A DNA stretch of 64,000 nucleotides from Vigna angularis (Eukaryota; Streptophyta; Magnoliopsida; Fabales; Fabaceae). The first letter of the stretch is position 1. Each line of letters opens with the position of its first letter. The notes beneath the pieces were generated by a model that was given only the letters and a program-made list of their open reading frames with translations, had not been told where the DNA came from and did not search any database. Below are positions 33,690 to 46,345 of this stretch, one piece after another. A program made the position numbers and the translations under genes. Where the stretch lies: the NCBI RefSeq assembly GCF_016808095.1, contig NC_068975.1, forward strand, positions 16,127,501 to 16,191,500, in the 5' to 3' direction.

Positions 33690-34881
33690 TAATCGGTTAA
33701 GAATCACACAAAAGTATACCGAATCGTATCAAATAATAATAAATGATAAGACTAAGTATCATTTCCCAAGAGACTCACGACACTAGACTGTGATGTAATT
33801 ACTTAACTAATTAAGATTTTGAAGAACAAATTTTTGGGTTTTTGAATGCAAATGCAATAAAATAAACATGAATGCAATTTGATCAATTGAGGCTAAACAC
33901 TATAATGGATGGATGAAGTTGATGATATGAGATGATAATGTTGTTGGGGTTTAGATTTCACCTAATCACTCTCATGCATGTATGAATTCTTCTTCTTCAT
34001 TCAATTGTTAACATCCATTTCTAAATTACTTAAAACCCGATCCCTTGGCGAAGAAAGCTTATCCTTAATTACTAGACCACAATCTCTTGCATCCCTAATA
34101 ATTAATTCTGCATTATGATTAGAAGCTTAAGATAACCAAAACTCATATCCCCATCCTTCAACAATACTGCTTTTGGGAGAAATTCTCCAGAACCTGAATT
34201 GTAAGATACCTTCTGGTACTCATGCAAATCATACATCATGCCATGAATGAGTTAAACATAACAAGCATTAAGTGAAGAAGAATTACCCTAACAATTAATG
34301 AAAGAAGCATATGCAATTAAAACAAAAATACATGAGAGTTTAGAGGTTACATCTTCCCCGACAACAAATTGAATTTAGTTCCCCATTAACATGGAGAAAC
34401 TAGATCAACAATGGAATGAAAGAATGAAAGAGATATAAAAACCCTAGAAAGAGAAGAGGAGAGCTGTCACATCCCCAAATCTACCCCCAAGGGGTGAAAA
34501 ATGTGTTTTTGTGCTCAAGCCATCAAAAGATACAATCACTAGGAGGTCCAAGTCCTTAAATAGAACAAAATAATAATAGAAAACAGGTCCAAGCCCACTT
34601 CGCTGGCGCTTAGCTCTGGCGGTAGCATTCCAAAACTCACCTTTTTTGTTGTTTTGGCTTATTAAGCTCTATACAGCTCTATATATTGTTGGAGATTCTT
34701 CCAAGCATATTATTAACTACAAAATAAAGGGAATTTAGTGATAAAATCATAAAGTATAACCTCTACTCACTTATTCACAAAACTAAAGCAAAAACATGAG
34801 TTCAAGCCAGCTTCTAAGTCAAAAAAGGATGCATTTAATATCAAAATTATATCACAGATAACAATATTTTCAACCGTTATC
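33690..34881 (-). repeat. LTR of the - strand Athila-like gypsy element
   Basis: On the - strand it begins TGATAACGGTTGAAAATATTG, aligns with the truncated LTR at 27293, and more distantly with the solo LTRs at 11432-14849 and 41654-42977. The 3' limit near 33690 is approximate because the match fades there. It contains a palindromic GGCGCTTAGC-type segment near 34600. Confidence 0.72.
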
Positions 34882-34882
34882 A

Positions 34883-35894
34883 GACTGCAAAGCTAGAGGA
34901 CACACTTCAACAGTTCATGCAAGTGTCCATCTCCAATCATAAAAGCACAGAAGCTACCATCAGAAATTTAGAGATACATGTTGGTCAACTAGCTAAGATG
35001 TTGGAGGATAAGTCTGAGAAGAATTTTGGGGCTAATACTGAAGTTAACCCTAAGGAGGAGTGTAATGCCATTTTGACTAGAAGTGGAAAGATGTTAGATG
35101 AGAGAAAAATTGAGAGAAAAGAGAAAGATGAGTTGAGTGAAAAAGAAGAGGATGAGAAAAAGAAAGAAAAAGAGAATGAAGAGGTTGAGCTAAAAGAGAA
35201 TGAGAGAGAAGAGAGAGAAAAAGGAAAATCAATTGAGAAGCCCCTTCCTTATCCTAAAGTCCATTCAAGGAAGGAAAAAGAAAAGCAATTTGGGCGGTTC
35301 ATGGATATCTTCAAGCAATTGGAGAATACTATACCCTTGACCGAAGCACTGCAACAAATTCCTGCTTATGCAAAACACTTGAAGCAATTTCTGACTAAAA
35401 AGAAGAAAAATGCAGATGAAGAAACAATTGAAGTGCAGGGTAATTGCAGTGCCATTTTGCAGAAGAGTCTCCCTCCAAAATTCAAAGATCCAGGAAGTTT
35501 CAATATCCCTTGCACCATTGGGAATCATGATATAGGGAAGGCTCTAGTTGACCTAGGGGCTAGCACCAATCTGATGTCCCTATCTATGCTCAAGAAGATT
35601 GGTGGTCTTGAGGTCAAACCTATAAGAATGATCTTGCAAATGGTAGACAGATCCATCAAGCATCCTTATGGTGTAGTAGAAGATGTTGTGATCCAGATTG
35701 ACAAACTCAAATTCCCAATTGACTTTGTAGTGATGGAAGTAGGGGAAGATGTAGATATCCCTCTCATTCTTGGAAGACCATTCATGAAGACAACCAAGGT
35801 TGTAATTCATGTAGATGACGGAGTTCTAACATTGAAAGACCAAGATAAAGAGGTGACTTTTAGCAAACTATGGTGCTTTAGCCTAACAAGCTAA
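34883..35894 (+). pseudogene. Athila-like gypsy gag-protease fragment (+)
   Basis: Open from 34883 with no start, entering in mid-gag: TIRNLEIHVGQLAKML, then CNAILTRSGK, a glutamate/lysine-rich region, PLPYPKVHSRKEKEKQFGRF, and a protease core ALVDLGASTNLMSLSM with PLILGRPFMKT. This wording is typical of Athila/Tat gypsy elements. The catalytic DSGAS-type motif reads DLGAS, which is common in this lineage. It breaks at about 35880, where sequence of the opposite orientation begins. Confidence 0.85.
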
Positions 35895-37240
35895 ACTATG
35901 GTGCTCACATATTCACAATATATAACATATGCAAACTCATGAATGATCAACAACCAAGCAAGAATGTGATCCTATAGTGCATGGAACAATTCCTCACCAA
36001 GGATAATGTTTCACTCAAACACTCAAAAGTGTTTCACTCAAACTTCCAGGTGTATAATGAGGTGACACTCTTACACTCTACTATCACAATGTCACATGAA
36101 TCAACTTTGCCTTTCATTCAACCACATATCAAACACACTCACAAGCAGGTTATCATCACAAGGACTTTTTGTGGCTTGTATTGAGGCCGGGCTAAGAAGA
36201 AAATTGGTTTTTCTAAACAACAAAATCCTTGAGTTAAGAGAGTGCACAATTCATTTATTCACATTAACAATCAACTCTCTTTCTTCTTTTATGTGAGAAA
36301 CCAATCTTGAACTTATTCCCAACTTTCCTGTCATTGAGCTTAAGCTTTTCTTTTCTTTCTTTTCTTTTCTTTCGCTTTTTGCTTTTGCTTAATGCTCTTT
36401 AATGAATTTCACAAAGTTCTTTCTGGTTTCTCACAACCCCAAACTTGAACCATTCTTCATTACCACATACACATACTCTACTTAACTCAAGGTAAGGATT
36501 TCAAAAAGGATTTTTCAACTTTCAACTTTAGGCTTAAGGTTCAAAGGGTAAAGAGAAACATTGTTCTTTGTTGGGTTCACCATTAGCATTGGCTCTAAGG
36601 GAGAAGAAAACATGGCCTTGATCATATGTAACAAGCAAACAAGTGGTTTAATCATAGAAAATTAGGCAAAATCAATCATGCTTCCAAAGCAATAACATTC
36701 AATCAATCATAAACTCTAGAGCCCAATCTCTAACAGGCTAAATCAAATTCCACAATTTAGTAACATCATGCCCAGTAAATTAATCACAATTGAAATCATG
36801 CATCAATTTTTAACAACAATGAGCAACCACCTGTCTATAAGACTAGACCATGCATCATCTCAACATCAATCAACACAATAAAGCAGCACAAGATACATTA
36901 CTCATCACAAACACATTAACCAAACCATTCAAGCATAGTTCATGAGGCCAAGTAGAGTACATATTAAACAAAATTTTAAAACTTCTAATGAGATAAGTTC
37001 AGATATTTGGGTTGCCTCCCAGTAAGCGCTTCTTTAACGTCACTAGCTTGACACCATTATGCTCACGGATCCACCAACTTCATAACTATGGAAATACGCT
37101 CAATCTCTCCACCCAGATAATGCTTGAGGCGTTCCCCATTAACCACCCAGCTATTGATCCATTGATCACTGGCAGCCAGATCTACCAACTCAATTACTCC
37201 ATGTGGTTTGACGTCCTTAATTATGAATGGCCCAAACCAC
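35895..37240 (-). mobile_element. Rearranged Athila-like 3' region with integrase tail (-)
   Basis: Non-coding sequence matching 27480-28350 and 62590-63050. At its right end a - strand frame (37240-37072) reads GPFIIKDVKPHGVIELVDLA and VNGERLKHYLGGEIERIS, the C-terminal end of a Tat/Athila integrase. The fragment joins CACTA sequence at about 37240. Confidence 0.75.
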
Positions 37241-38578
37241 ACGAGCTGCAGTAGGATCATCTGTAGGGGCATCCGCCTCTTGTGACTGTTGTTGTTGTTG
37301 TTGTTGTTGTTGTTGCTGTTGTTGTTGTTGTTGTTGTTGTTGCTGTTGTTGTTGGGTGATCATTGCAAGTTTTTCTTCGAGTGTTCTTAAGCGTTCACCC
37401 CTGTGTTCCTCTAATTCGACTTGCACCTGTTACCTGATGCTACTAACCATTTCCTGAGTCACAACTTCTGTGCTTCTTGGTTTAGGGCCAAAGTAGTGCC
37501 TTAATCCAGTAGCTCCTCCAACAGCACGCACACGACCTGGACGGTCTAGCTACCCTGTGGCTGCTACTAGGAGGTCCTCCCTACCTTGTGCCACAAATGT
37601 GCCTTGAGTTTGTTGGTCAACCAAGTCATCCTACATATAATAATGAAGTTAAACACATTAAAAAGTTTGTTACATAATTTTTTTATGAACTATGCTAATT
37701 AGTTAAAAGTTTCCACTTACAATTCTCTCGGATATCTCCTGAGCAGACTGGGATGTAAACTGGCCATTGGACTTTGTCCGTGCAGCCTTCCACAATTCAT
37801 GTCTAGCTGGTGGAGGTGCGAGATCAAGTGAAAAAAAGACCTAACTCCTCAGCACAACGTTTTCTCATCTTTTTCTCTAATAACGCATAACCACCATGTG
37901 ACAGTACGTGTGGTGTATCATTAAGCTTCTGCCTCTACTGGGCAGCTATCCTTTTCACCTATGAAAAAATGAAAATCATTAAGCATAAATCACAAATTAA
38001 CATCTTGTGTGACTAGAGCAAAATATTAAAAAACATACCTGCCACTCAGGAGTAAGTCTAGATTCTTTAAACTACACCCACTCCTCCTCAGTTATTTTAT
38101 ATTTTGTACAAGGAGTTTCGTTCTGTTTAGAGACAAAGACATATTGACGTGTCATTCTCGTCTTGAAGTCCCTCCATCAGACTGCAATTTGGGATAAAAT
38201 CTTCTTCCGTATCCTCTCATCATTAGGAATATCCCAATTTTCTTGTTGAAAACAAAATTAATGTTAAAGCATGTTCAACAAAAATAAGTCAATGATGGAA
38301 GTAAAACATCTTAAACAAACCAAAATATCCTGCCATAGTAGATTTTTGTCAACCTGTGGGACATCATCCCAACAGGTAGTGACAATAAGGACATGATATT
38401 TTGCCATCACGCCCAAGTAACTCCTAAATGATGCTGCATGTGCCCTAATAGGCACAAATGTTCGGGGATCAAACTCCACCACCACTGGTTTATCATTAAC
38501 CCAATGGGATGTGACATCAGGCATCCGAGTCACAGATCTACCACCTCCTCCCGTCAGACCTAATCCAGAGCTTGTCAT
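37217..38578 (-). pseudogene. CACTA Transposase_24 (Ptta/En/Spm)-like protein remnant
   Basis: From right to left on the - strand: glycine-rich N-terminus, FRSYLGVMAKYHVLIVTTCWD and VPQVDKNLLWQDI; then pieces near 38220-38060 with WRDFKTRMTRQYVF; SHGGYALLEKKMRKR near 37880; ARTKSNGQFTSQSAQEIS near 37760; GRVRAVGGATGLRHYFGPK near 37520; and a C-terminal coiled coil with a glutamine run. The order matches plant Transposase_24 proteins of CACTA elements. Stops in several exons mean it is inactive. Confidence 0.82.
37285..37355 (-). repeat. Polyglutamine-coding CAA/CAG repeat
   Basis: A trinucleotide run encoding about 22 glutamines on the - strand, mostly CAA with occasional CAG, at the C-terminus of the transposase-like protein. 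On the + strand it reads as a meaningless polycysteine. Confidence 0.9.
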
Positions 38579-38663
38579 ACTTGTTTACAAAGTGTTAGTA
38601 AATTATAGTTAGAACAGACAAGATAAATAAATTGTACAAGTAATTAAAACAATGTTAAGACAC

Positions 38664-39344
38664 CTATTTCTCCCATATGCCTTCGTTATGATCACATCGA
38701 GTTGCATGTATTTCATCGGGTACATCATCAACCTTATTTTCAATGGTTCTTGATGAGAAGGAGCTTGTTTCAAGTATATCTAGAGAGTCTTCATCATCAG
38801 TTGTGTGCATGGCTCTGCCTTCCAATACCACTGACCATTTATGATTCACTAGGTCAGTGACATAGAATATTTCTCTTGCTTGACTAGCCATAATAAATGG
38901 TTCATCCGTGTAACTCATTTTGTTAAGATCCACTAAAGTGAATCCGAGGTCTTCTGTCACCACACCGGAATTACTACCAACCCATTTACACTTGAAAACA
39001 GGAACTCTAAAAGTGACATAATCAATTTCCCAAATTTCTTGTATTATTCCAAAATAACTGATTTATGCTGTAATTGGATTCTTATCCTTGGAACTGGAAA
39101 AATGTACAACCTCAACTTGTAGGGTAACTCCACTATTTTGAACTCTACTTTTATAGTCTTCCTCCTTTGAATAGAACAAGTAATTGTCTATGTAATAGCC
39201 GCTGAAAGTGATCACATCAATGTTAGGTCCACGAGCTAGTCTTAATAGATTTTTAGAAACATTCAGGGTCACATAAATCTTTTTCTTAAGATTATCGTAT
39301 AAATGAGCTCTTCCAAAATTTTCTTCGCCAACGTCACGTACCAT
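38664..39344 (-). pseudogene. CACTA-associated DUF4216 domain remnant
   Basis: Two frames: TLNVSKNLLRLARGPNIDVI ... HFSSSKDKNPITA at 39344-39063, and FKCKWVGSN followed by VVTEDLGFTLVDLNKMSYTD and PFIMASQAREIFYVTDL at about 38990-38664. This order and wording are those of the DUF4216 domain next to TNP2-type transposases. Broken by a stop at 39063-39065. Confidence 0.85.
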
Positions 39345-39451
39345 TTCATCTTAATGATCACTCATCCATTCGTCGATGTAATCCGAACCTCTTAAAGTTG
39401 TTGGCTTATATAATACTTCCCCATGCCAAGTCCAAACTGTATAACTTCTCA

Positions 39452-39643
39452 TTATTCCATAGATGAACAAATGATCACGGATGTTGTCCAAGTCTTCATA
39501 TACTTGATTGAGACAACGAACACAAGGGCAAAAACATGCCCCGTCATTGGTTTTGTGTGTTCTTTAACATATTGTATTAACTCAGAAACCCCTCGCTCAT
39601 ACTCTTCACTAATATGACGCTGATGAATCCAGCTTCGATCCAT
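39452..39643 (-). pseudogene. CACTA DUF4218-like end fragment
   Basis: Reads HQRHISEEYERGVSELIQYV, a segment that joins DUF4218 to DUF4216 in CACTA proteins. The transposase_21 (TNP2) domain that should precede it on the - strand is not recognisable, so the element is deleted upstream. Confidence 0.6.
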
Positions 39644-39699
39644 ACTACTACACTAAACAAAAAGAATCCAAGAAAAAAAAAAACTAACTTACGTAGAGA

Positions 39700-40110
39700 A
39701 ACAAAAATAAATACCTATCATACGTTGAAGGAAAAAAATAAAGTATCATAGTATACGTACATGAACATAAATATCTATCGTTATACATATATCATACGTC
39801 CAAAATCGACAAACACGAACACATATATCATACGTAAGAGATATTGAAGGAAAAAAAAGCCAAACTTGAAATGGTGTCACTAGAGAAGATGACGAAGTTC
39901 GCTGACAACGAACGTACACAAATATCATAGGTTGAAGGAAAAAAAAACTATCATAGTATCGTTATACGTATAGATATCATACGTCCAGAATCGAAAAACA
40001 CAACACAAACACGAGCACATACATCATATGTAAGAGTATTTTAAGAGAAAAAAACATACTTCAAATGGTGTCACTGGAGAAGATGATGAAGTTCGCTGAC
40101 CCCGTACGAA
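39700..40110. repeat. Two-copy direct duplication of about 200 bp
   Basis: The block with TATCATACGT, AACACGAACACATATATC, GAAATGGTGTCACT(A/G)GAGAAGATGA and AAGTTCGCTGAC appears at 39770-39915 and again at 39940-40105. Confidence 0.8.
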
Positions 40111-40324
40111 AAACAGCCTAAATATAAAAGAAAAACAATCGGGCAACCTTAATAATGAGAACCAAATGACATTACAAAGACAGAAACGACTTAAAAATAA
40201 CCTTCTTTCTTTATCGCAGTCGTCCACCAAGAAGAAAGTTCAAGCAGAAATGGAACCGCGAACAAATAGTGAGACTGTGTTTTTTTTTTACATTCAATAA
40301 AAAACTTTCACATCGTATACAACA

Positions 40325-40745
40325 AAATTTTGACGTTATGTTTAAAAACAACGTCGAAGTCCCAAACCATTCGACGTTTTCTCTTAAAACAGCACGCCTT
40401 TTTTATTAATTGTTTCTTATAAATTGCAAAGGTTACGCCAAATTTGAAGGGGCTTGGACGTAGTATTGGAAGCCACAAGTTTCTACCTTTTTATTTCTTT
40501 TTAGTTTTTTCTTTTAAACACGAGAGCATTAATAGAACGTCGAGTTCTGTTGGAATTCGATGTTTTGTTCTTCCGCCAAAAAGTACCATACTTTCGGATC
40601 TTTTTTCTTTTCTACCCTCCCATAGAACGTCGTAGGCTGCAAGGTTGGGACGTGAAGGGAATTGAAGTACTTGGGAGCATTAATTATGTGCTTAATAGAA
40701 CGTCGTATTCGATGGGGCTTCGACGTTTTATTCTTCTAACAATAG
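40325..40745. repeat. Array of AACGTCGAA..TTCGACGTT stem-loops
   Basis: Four to five units with two half-sites 25-32 bp apart, for example AACGTCGAA at 40338 facing TTCGACGTT at 40371. Related units recur near 46370, 47100, 47220, 48580, 50517 and 51140. Probable CACTA-type subterminal sequence by analogy with 28375-28685 (inference). Confidence 0.72.
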
Positions 40746-40997
40746 CAAAATGTGGCGCGCTTATGATTCTTTTTTCTTTAAAATCAGACATGAAATTTTT
40801 TCTTTTTACTTCTTCCTTAATCGATTCAAGTTAGCAGTGTACTGAAATTTGCACTTTTAAACTAGTGATCAATTTTTGATCAATATCAAAACAGCATAAT
40901 CTTCTCTTTTCAATTAGATTGAGGGTTAGTCCACTAAACAATGCAATCAACATTCACAATTCACATATTATTTACTAAAATAAATCTTCATTTCATT

Positions 40998-43513
40998 TCA
41001 AAATAAAACCAAAGCAGTACATAAAACCAGAGGTGACTTAATGCCATGATTACAAAATATAAAAAAAAAAATCCACATAGAAAAGTAGTCCCTATTCTTA
41101 CGAAGAAGATTCCATTCAATCTTCATCAGTTGAGTCATCATCAGAATCTTCAGTTTCAAAGCCAATGCCATTCTTGTTTCCCTTCTTCTCCCATCTGAAA
41201 AGAGTATCTTCAACTCTCTCATCCCTTTCAGACTTCTCCAAAATTGATCAACAACATATTTCTCAAAATCAGTTTGTGGAATGAAAGCAGTATGATCTAC
41301 AGCAGGAATAGGTGTACTTCAGATAGTTAGCTCATCTTTGAAGAACCATCCATTCACAGTCCTTTCCAGCTCAATAGAAAACAGACTTAATATACCACTT
41401 TCTTGTGACTTGTTGCACATAAGTATGACTTCTTGAGATACATCTACTCCTTGGAGTATCAGCACCTGGCTGATAAATACTCCATATGGCAATTTGTGTG
41501 CATATTTATGACATGCAGCGATCATACGGTCTTTTAGTACCGCAACCCAGTTGGTTAAGATTCTAGTCTTGATAGCATTCAACAAAAATACATCTTCTGT
41601 TGACATTCTGTCCTCGACAAATCTTCCAAGCAGCAGTAGCCAAGTCAGGACATTGATAACCGTTGAAAAACTGTTATTTTCATGCTTAAAATTGATACTA
41701 AAAGCAACCTTTATACTTAGAAACTAGCTTGAAATCATGCTTTTATTCATATTTTCAGAAATAAGAGAGCTGGACAGGTTTATGCTTGATTTCAGTGTTT
41801 TTGTACAGGTTTTAAGGTGAATTTGGTGAAAGAAGTGAAGTAGGAGAGAGATGAAATCAGAGAAGACATCAAAAAGTGCAAAAGGAGAAGCCGCAACTGC
41901 CGCTCAACGGCAGTTTACCGCTGAGCGGCACTCAGGAAGTCACTTTGGATCCGCTGAGGGGCAAAATGGCCGCTGAGGGGCAAAATGGCCGCTGAGGGGA
42001 GAAAATAACTCACGCACTCACCGCTGAGCGGTACTTTACCGTTGAGCGGTACTTTTATGGGCTTGGGCCTAATTTTTCTGTAATTTACGAATAGTATATA
42101 AGCTTTAGGGTTTCCTAGGGTTGGTATCTTTGGCTGTGACGAAGCAAATACTCTCTCTTCCACCCCTTTGAAGGAGGATCTTGGATGCTCAGGCTACCTC
42201 TTCACCTTTTTAGGGTTTTATCTTTCCTTATTTCATTATTGTTCATCTAGTTTCACCATGAATATGGTGAACTAAACCTTGTATTGTTGTTGGGGAATCA
42301 ATGTAGTCTTGTGAAACTCTCATATATGGAATTTGTTTTTACATCTTATATTTAAGACCTATGCTTTCTTTCATCATTAGTTAGGGTTTTTCTTCTTTGC
42401 TCAATGCTTGCTTTGTTTAACTCATTCACTGCATGATTATTGATTTTGTCGATACGGAAACGTACGGGGAAGTCTAGATCTGGGGAATTTCTCCCAATAG
42501 TATATTGGTTGCCTTAAGCTCCTGCGCTGAATGAACTAATTATTAGGAATGCTAGGAATCGTATGAACTCGTAATTAGGGAGAAGCCTTCTTGAAAGGTA
42601 ATTTAGAGAGTGACATTAACAATGATGAATTGAATGTTGAATTCTTAAAATATATGAGAGTGGATAAGATGAAATTGATAAACCCCAACAACATACTCAT
42701 CCATATATTCCATTGAAAGTATTTGTATTTTTGTTTTAGCCATTGATCAACCTCATGCATACATGTTTATTTTCGTCTTTTGCATAGTAAAATCAAATTA
42801 TTTCGTTCTTAAGTCTTAGCTAATCAACGAATCACATAACTAAACTAGGCCGTGAGTCCTTTGGGAGAACGATACTTGGTCTTACCAAGTTTATTACTTG
42901 AAACGATTCGATCATACTTGCCGATTGTAAAACAAGTTTGTGACGCCGTATTTCGGTGTTAATAAATTTGTCCATCAGACATAAATAATCAGTTTCTCCT
43001 CCTTGTTTAAGCCATCATGTAGGTACTGCTTATCCACCGTGTACCTTTGTGGATATCTTAAGCAGTTTACATATATAGGTTTCTTTGTTAGCCATCTGTT
43101 TGACTCATAATCACGGATATAAGAATCCAAACCTTCAACTTTCAGTCCTGCAATATGTGACCAAACATTATCGTCAATAGTAATGTTAACACCTTTGACC
43201 CTTGAGAGTGAATGACCCCATTTACAACCCTCAGGTTTGTGTAAAAAACCTCTACCAAATCTGGATAGCAATCTCCTTTTATCTCGACAAAATCAGTAAG
43301 CCCTTGATATGCAATCCACTCTTGAAAAAGAAACCCTTCTTTTGTGAACAATTGCAGGTCCAGATACTTGTGATGAACTACATATTTTATAAATCTCCAG
43401 AATAAAAGCTTTCCTCGGATCTCTTCATCACTTATCCATCCAGATGGGTTTGTGTTTCTTGTAACCCGGGCAACCTTCTATTTTCTTCTAGATGATGATG
43501 ATGAAGAAGCCAT
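40998..43513 (-). pseudogene. Plant transposon-type ORF, copy 1, split by a solo LTR
   Basis: On the - strand ATG at 43513 opens MASSSSSSRRK, stop, then SGWISDEEIRGKLLFW, LDLQLFTKEGFLFQEWIAYQ, GLTDFVEIKG, CYPDLVEVFYTNL, a frameshift, VNGVIHSQ and the KKPIYVNCLRYPQRYTVDKQ block. The frame is interrupted at 42977/41654 by a solo LTR and continues STEDVFLLNAIKTRI to DELTI. The family is abundant in bean genomes; it is likely the group catalogued as 'putative plant transposon protein' (assignment from wording only). It has stops and a frameshift. The tail to 40998 has more acidic/serine sequence than copy 2. Confidence 0.75.
41654..42977 (+). mobile_element. Gypsy solo LTR with perfect target duplication
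   Basis: 1324 bp, from TGATAACCGTTG to GTCCATCA, flanked by GACAT at 41649-41653 and 42978-42982. Copy 2 of the host ORF (near 47895) shows the empty site. Contains GC-rich palindromes at 41900-42050 and a TATA-like GTATATAAG at about 42094. The element family is the one inserted in reverse at 11432-14849. Confidence 0.92.
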
Positions 43514-46345
43514 GTCTGGATAATCGTATTCTGCGGATATACGACGTTTTCTTCTTCATCCTCACGCCTCTTTTTTCCTTTTTAAAACCTCTCATATCCT
43601 CTCAGTACCATTATATTTTAATATAATATTTACATTTTAAGATAACCTCCTATTAGAAATGCAACGTTACAGATATTCGAGGTTTTCTTCTTTAGCCTCT
43701 ACCCTTTTCTATGCTTTTTTCCTTTATAAACCTCCCATAACCCACCATTACCTTTATATTTTAAGATAAGATTTACAATTTATTTTTATTTTTATATTAT
43801 ATAAATTTGTTTAAATTTATCTTGTAATATTTACATATTATAAAATATAAGAATGATTTGTGGGTGAAATTTAAAGAGAATAAAATTTTATTTCTTTAAA
43901 ATATTAATTTTATTCATATGGAAAATAATAATAATAATATTTTATGAGAATTGTGTTTTAGTTATAGATCACAATAATTAATAATAAATATTTTTATATT
44001 ATTAAAAGTAATTTGAAATGACTGTTTTAGGCTAAAGAAAGGTATGATTATACTAAAAGACTTTGATTGATTATAAAAATTAAGTTGAGTGATAAACTAA
44101 AGGTTAAGATAGAATATCGTGGACAAAACTTGACATAGCTCACTTAGAAAAAAAATATTTAGACAAGTTAACAACAGAGATGCATCACACCAAGTCAAAG
44201 ATCGAGAAGAGACAATGTGTATGGAGAATAGTCAGATAGATCTAGACCAAAAATTAAGACATAATGGGTTGGGTCGAAGATTAAGGCAGGTTAAGTTTGA
44301 CGGTGGAGACTAGTTGGGATGGGCTAACCCGAGCCAAAGGTAGGATAGAGGACCATCTCCTGAATAATAATTTGTATAGGGAATAAAATAAATTGTATTT
44401 TTCTTATCAAAGATTAACATCTTTGTGGCGAATATTTCTTTTAGAGTTTTTTAGGTGCCTTAAACATTTATACCTCTATATAGGGAAACCAAATACATAT
44501 GTAGACATTTTGGAAGTCATAAATATGCATTTGCAACGTTGAGGAAGGATTCTTTTGGTTCTTGGTTTACAACTTTGATTCTTATCAAAGATTAACATCT
44601 TTGTGGCAAATATTTCTTGTAGGGATTCTTAGGTTGCCTTAAACATTTATACCTATATTGTGGTGTTTCCATCTTTGTCTTATGAACCTGCAGAAAAAAT
44701 TTAAAAAAAGTCGATGGATCTGTATATTTGAAATGGACTGATCACGACTACCACATAAGCGTTTATAAAAAACTCGAATTTAAAAAGTCGACGATGATCA
44801 AAGATCAAACGAACTCTTAGAAAAAAATGTCAAAAAAATGTAGTCAAAGTATATTTATCCAAAAATATTTTGACAAGTTAACAATAGAGATGCATCACAC
44901 CAGGTCAAATATCGAGAAGAGACAGCGTGTATGGGGAATAGTCAGCCAGATCTAGAACAAAAATTAAGGAGAATGGGTTGGGTCGAAGATTAAGGCAGAT
45001 TAGGTTTGACGGTGGAGACTGGTTAACCCAAAATGAATGTTCGGAGATTAAGACCAAAGGTCCAGACAAACTAACATAAGTTGAAGGTCGGGATGGGCTG
45101 ACCCGAGCAAAAGGTAGGAAAGAGGACTATCTCCTGATTAATAATTAGTATAGGAAATAAAATAAATTGTATTTTTCTTATCAAAGATTAACATCTTTGT
45201 GGCAAATATTTCTTTTAGAGTTTTTCAGGTGCCTTAAACATTTATACCTGTATATAGGGACACCAAATACATATGTAGACATTTTGGAAGTCATAAATAT
45301 GCATTTGCAACGTTGAGAGAGGATTCTCTTGGTTCTTGGTTTACAACTCTGATTCTTATCAAAGATTAACATCTTTGTTGCAAATTAATAATTAGTATAG
45401 AAAATAAAATAAGTTGTATTTTTCTTATCAAAGATTAACATCTTTGTGGCGAATGTTTCTTTTAGGGTTTCTAAGGTGCCTTAAACATTTATACATATAC
45501 TTTTATATAGGGACACCAAATACATATGTAGACATTTTGGAAGTCATAAATATGCATTTGCAACGTTGAGAGAGGATTCTTTTGGTTCTTGGTTTACAAC
45601 TCTGATTCTTATCAAAGATTAACATCTTTATGGCAAATATTTCTTTTAGGGTTTCTTAGGTTGCCTTAAACATTTATACCTATATTATGGTGTTTCCATC
45701 TTTGTCTAATGAACCTCCAGAAAAAATTTAAAAAAGTCGAGACGGACGTTCCAGGACATGAAAGAAATGGATATGTATATTTAAAACGGACCGATCACAA
45801 CTACCACATCAGCGTTTATAAAAAAACTCAAATTTAAAAAGTCGACGACGATCAAAGATCACACGAACTCTTAGAAACACTTTTATTGGTCACATTGAAA
45901 TAAATTATTTTGAACAATTTAATAATTATAATTAGTTATATTAGTATAAATGATTATGGTATCAAAAAAATACTATGATTAACATTATTACAAAAACAAA
46001 TTTGACCCCTCTCATGCATTATTTCTTCGCTTTTTAGTATTTTAACAAATGTGTGATCAATATCCAACCATGTTGTCATTAATATGACCATAAATAATCA
46101 TTAAAAACTCATTTGCATTTCTTAATTTATAAAGCTTTGAATCGATTCTTTATTACTTAGAATCGATTATATTAACTTAGCAAAATTGAGAGTGGAATTA
46201 GATGAATATAGAGTGACACATCAAACTCTTTAACTGCAAGCCCTCCAAATCTCCCCTTCTTCGCGGGAGATTGAAAAGTAAACAATTTTTGGGGAGTGAG
46301 ACGTCATTTTGTTTTTAAATGAATCAAACGAAATTTATTGATTTT
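43514..46345. repeat. AT-rich flank of the duplicated transposon unit, with internal repeats
   Basis: No supported gene. Matches 48560-50510 in order with indels. Includes repeated blocks with GAGATGCATCACACCA (44180, 44890) and six copies of the CAAAGATTAACATCTTTG block. Confidence 0.75.
44400..45700. repeat. Six copies of a CAAAGATTAACATCTTTG-bearing repeat
   Basis: The hairpin word (7-bp arms, 4-base loop) occurs near 44405, 44585, 45182, 45362, 45430 and 45612, most followed by GGTGCCTTAAACATTTATACC or a close variant. Units are 70 to 600 bp apart. Confidence 0.85.

Larger units (their letters stand above)
32315..33690 (-). mobile_element. 3' internal region of the Athila-like gypsy element, right part
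   Basis: Continuation of 27294-28352 after the CACTA insertion. Holds a hairpin minisatellite (32520-32960) and the end of a coding region (33077-33547). Confidence 0.72.

Noticed and set aside
37227..37457. Polycysteine open frame on the + strand
   Set aside because: Antisense of a glutamine run in a transposase-like protein.
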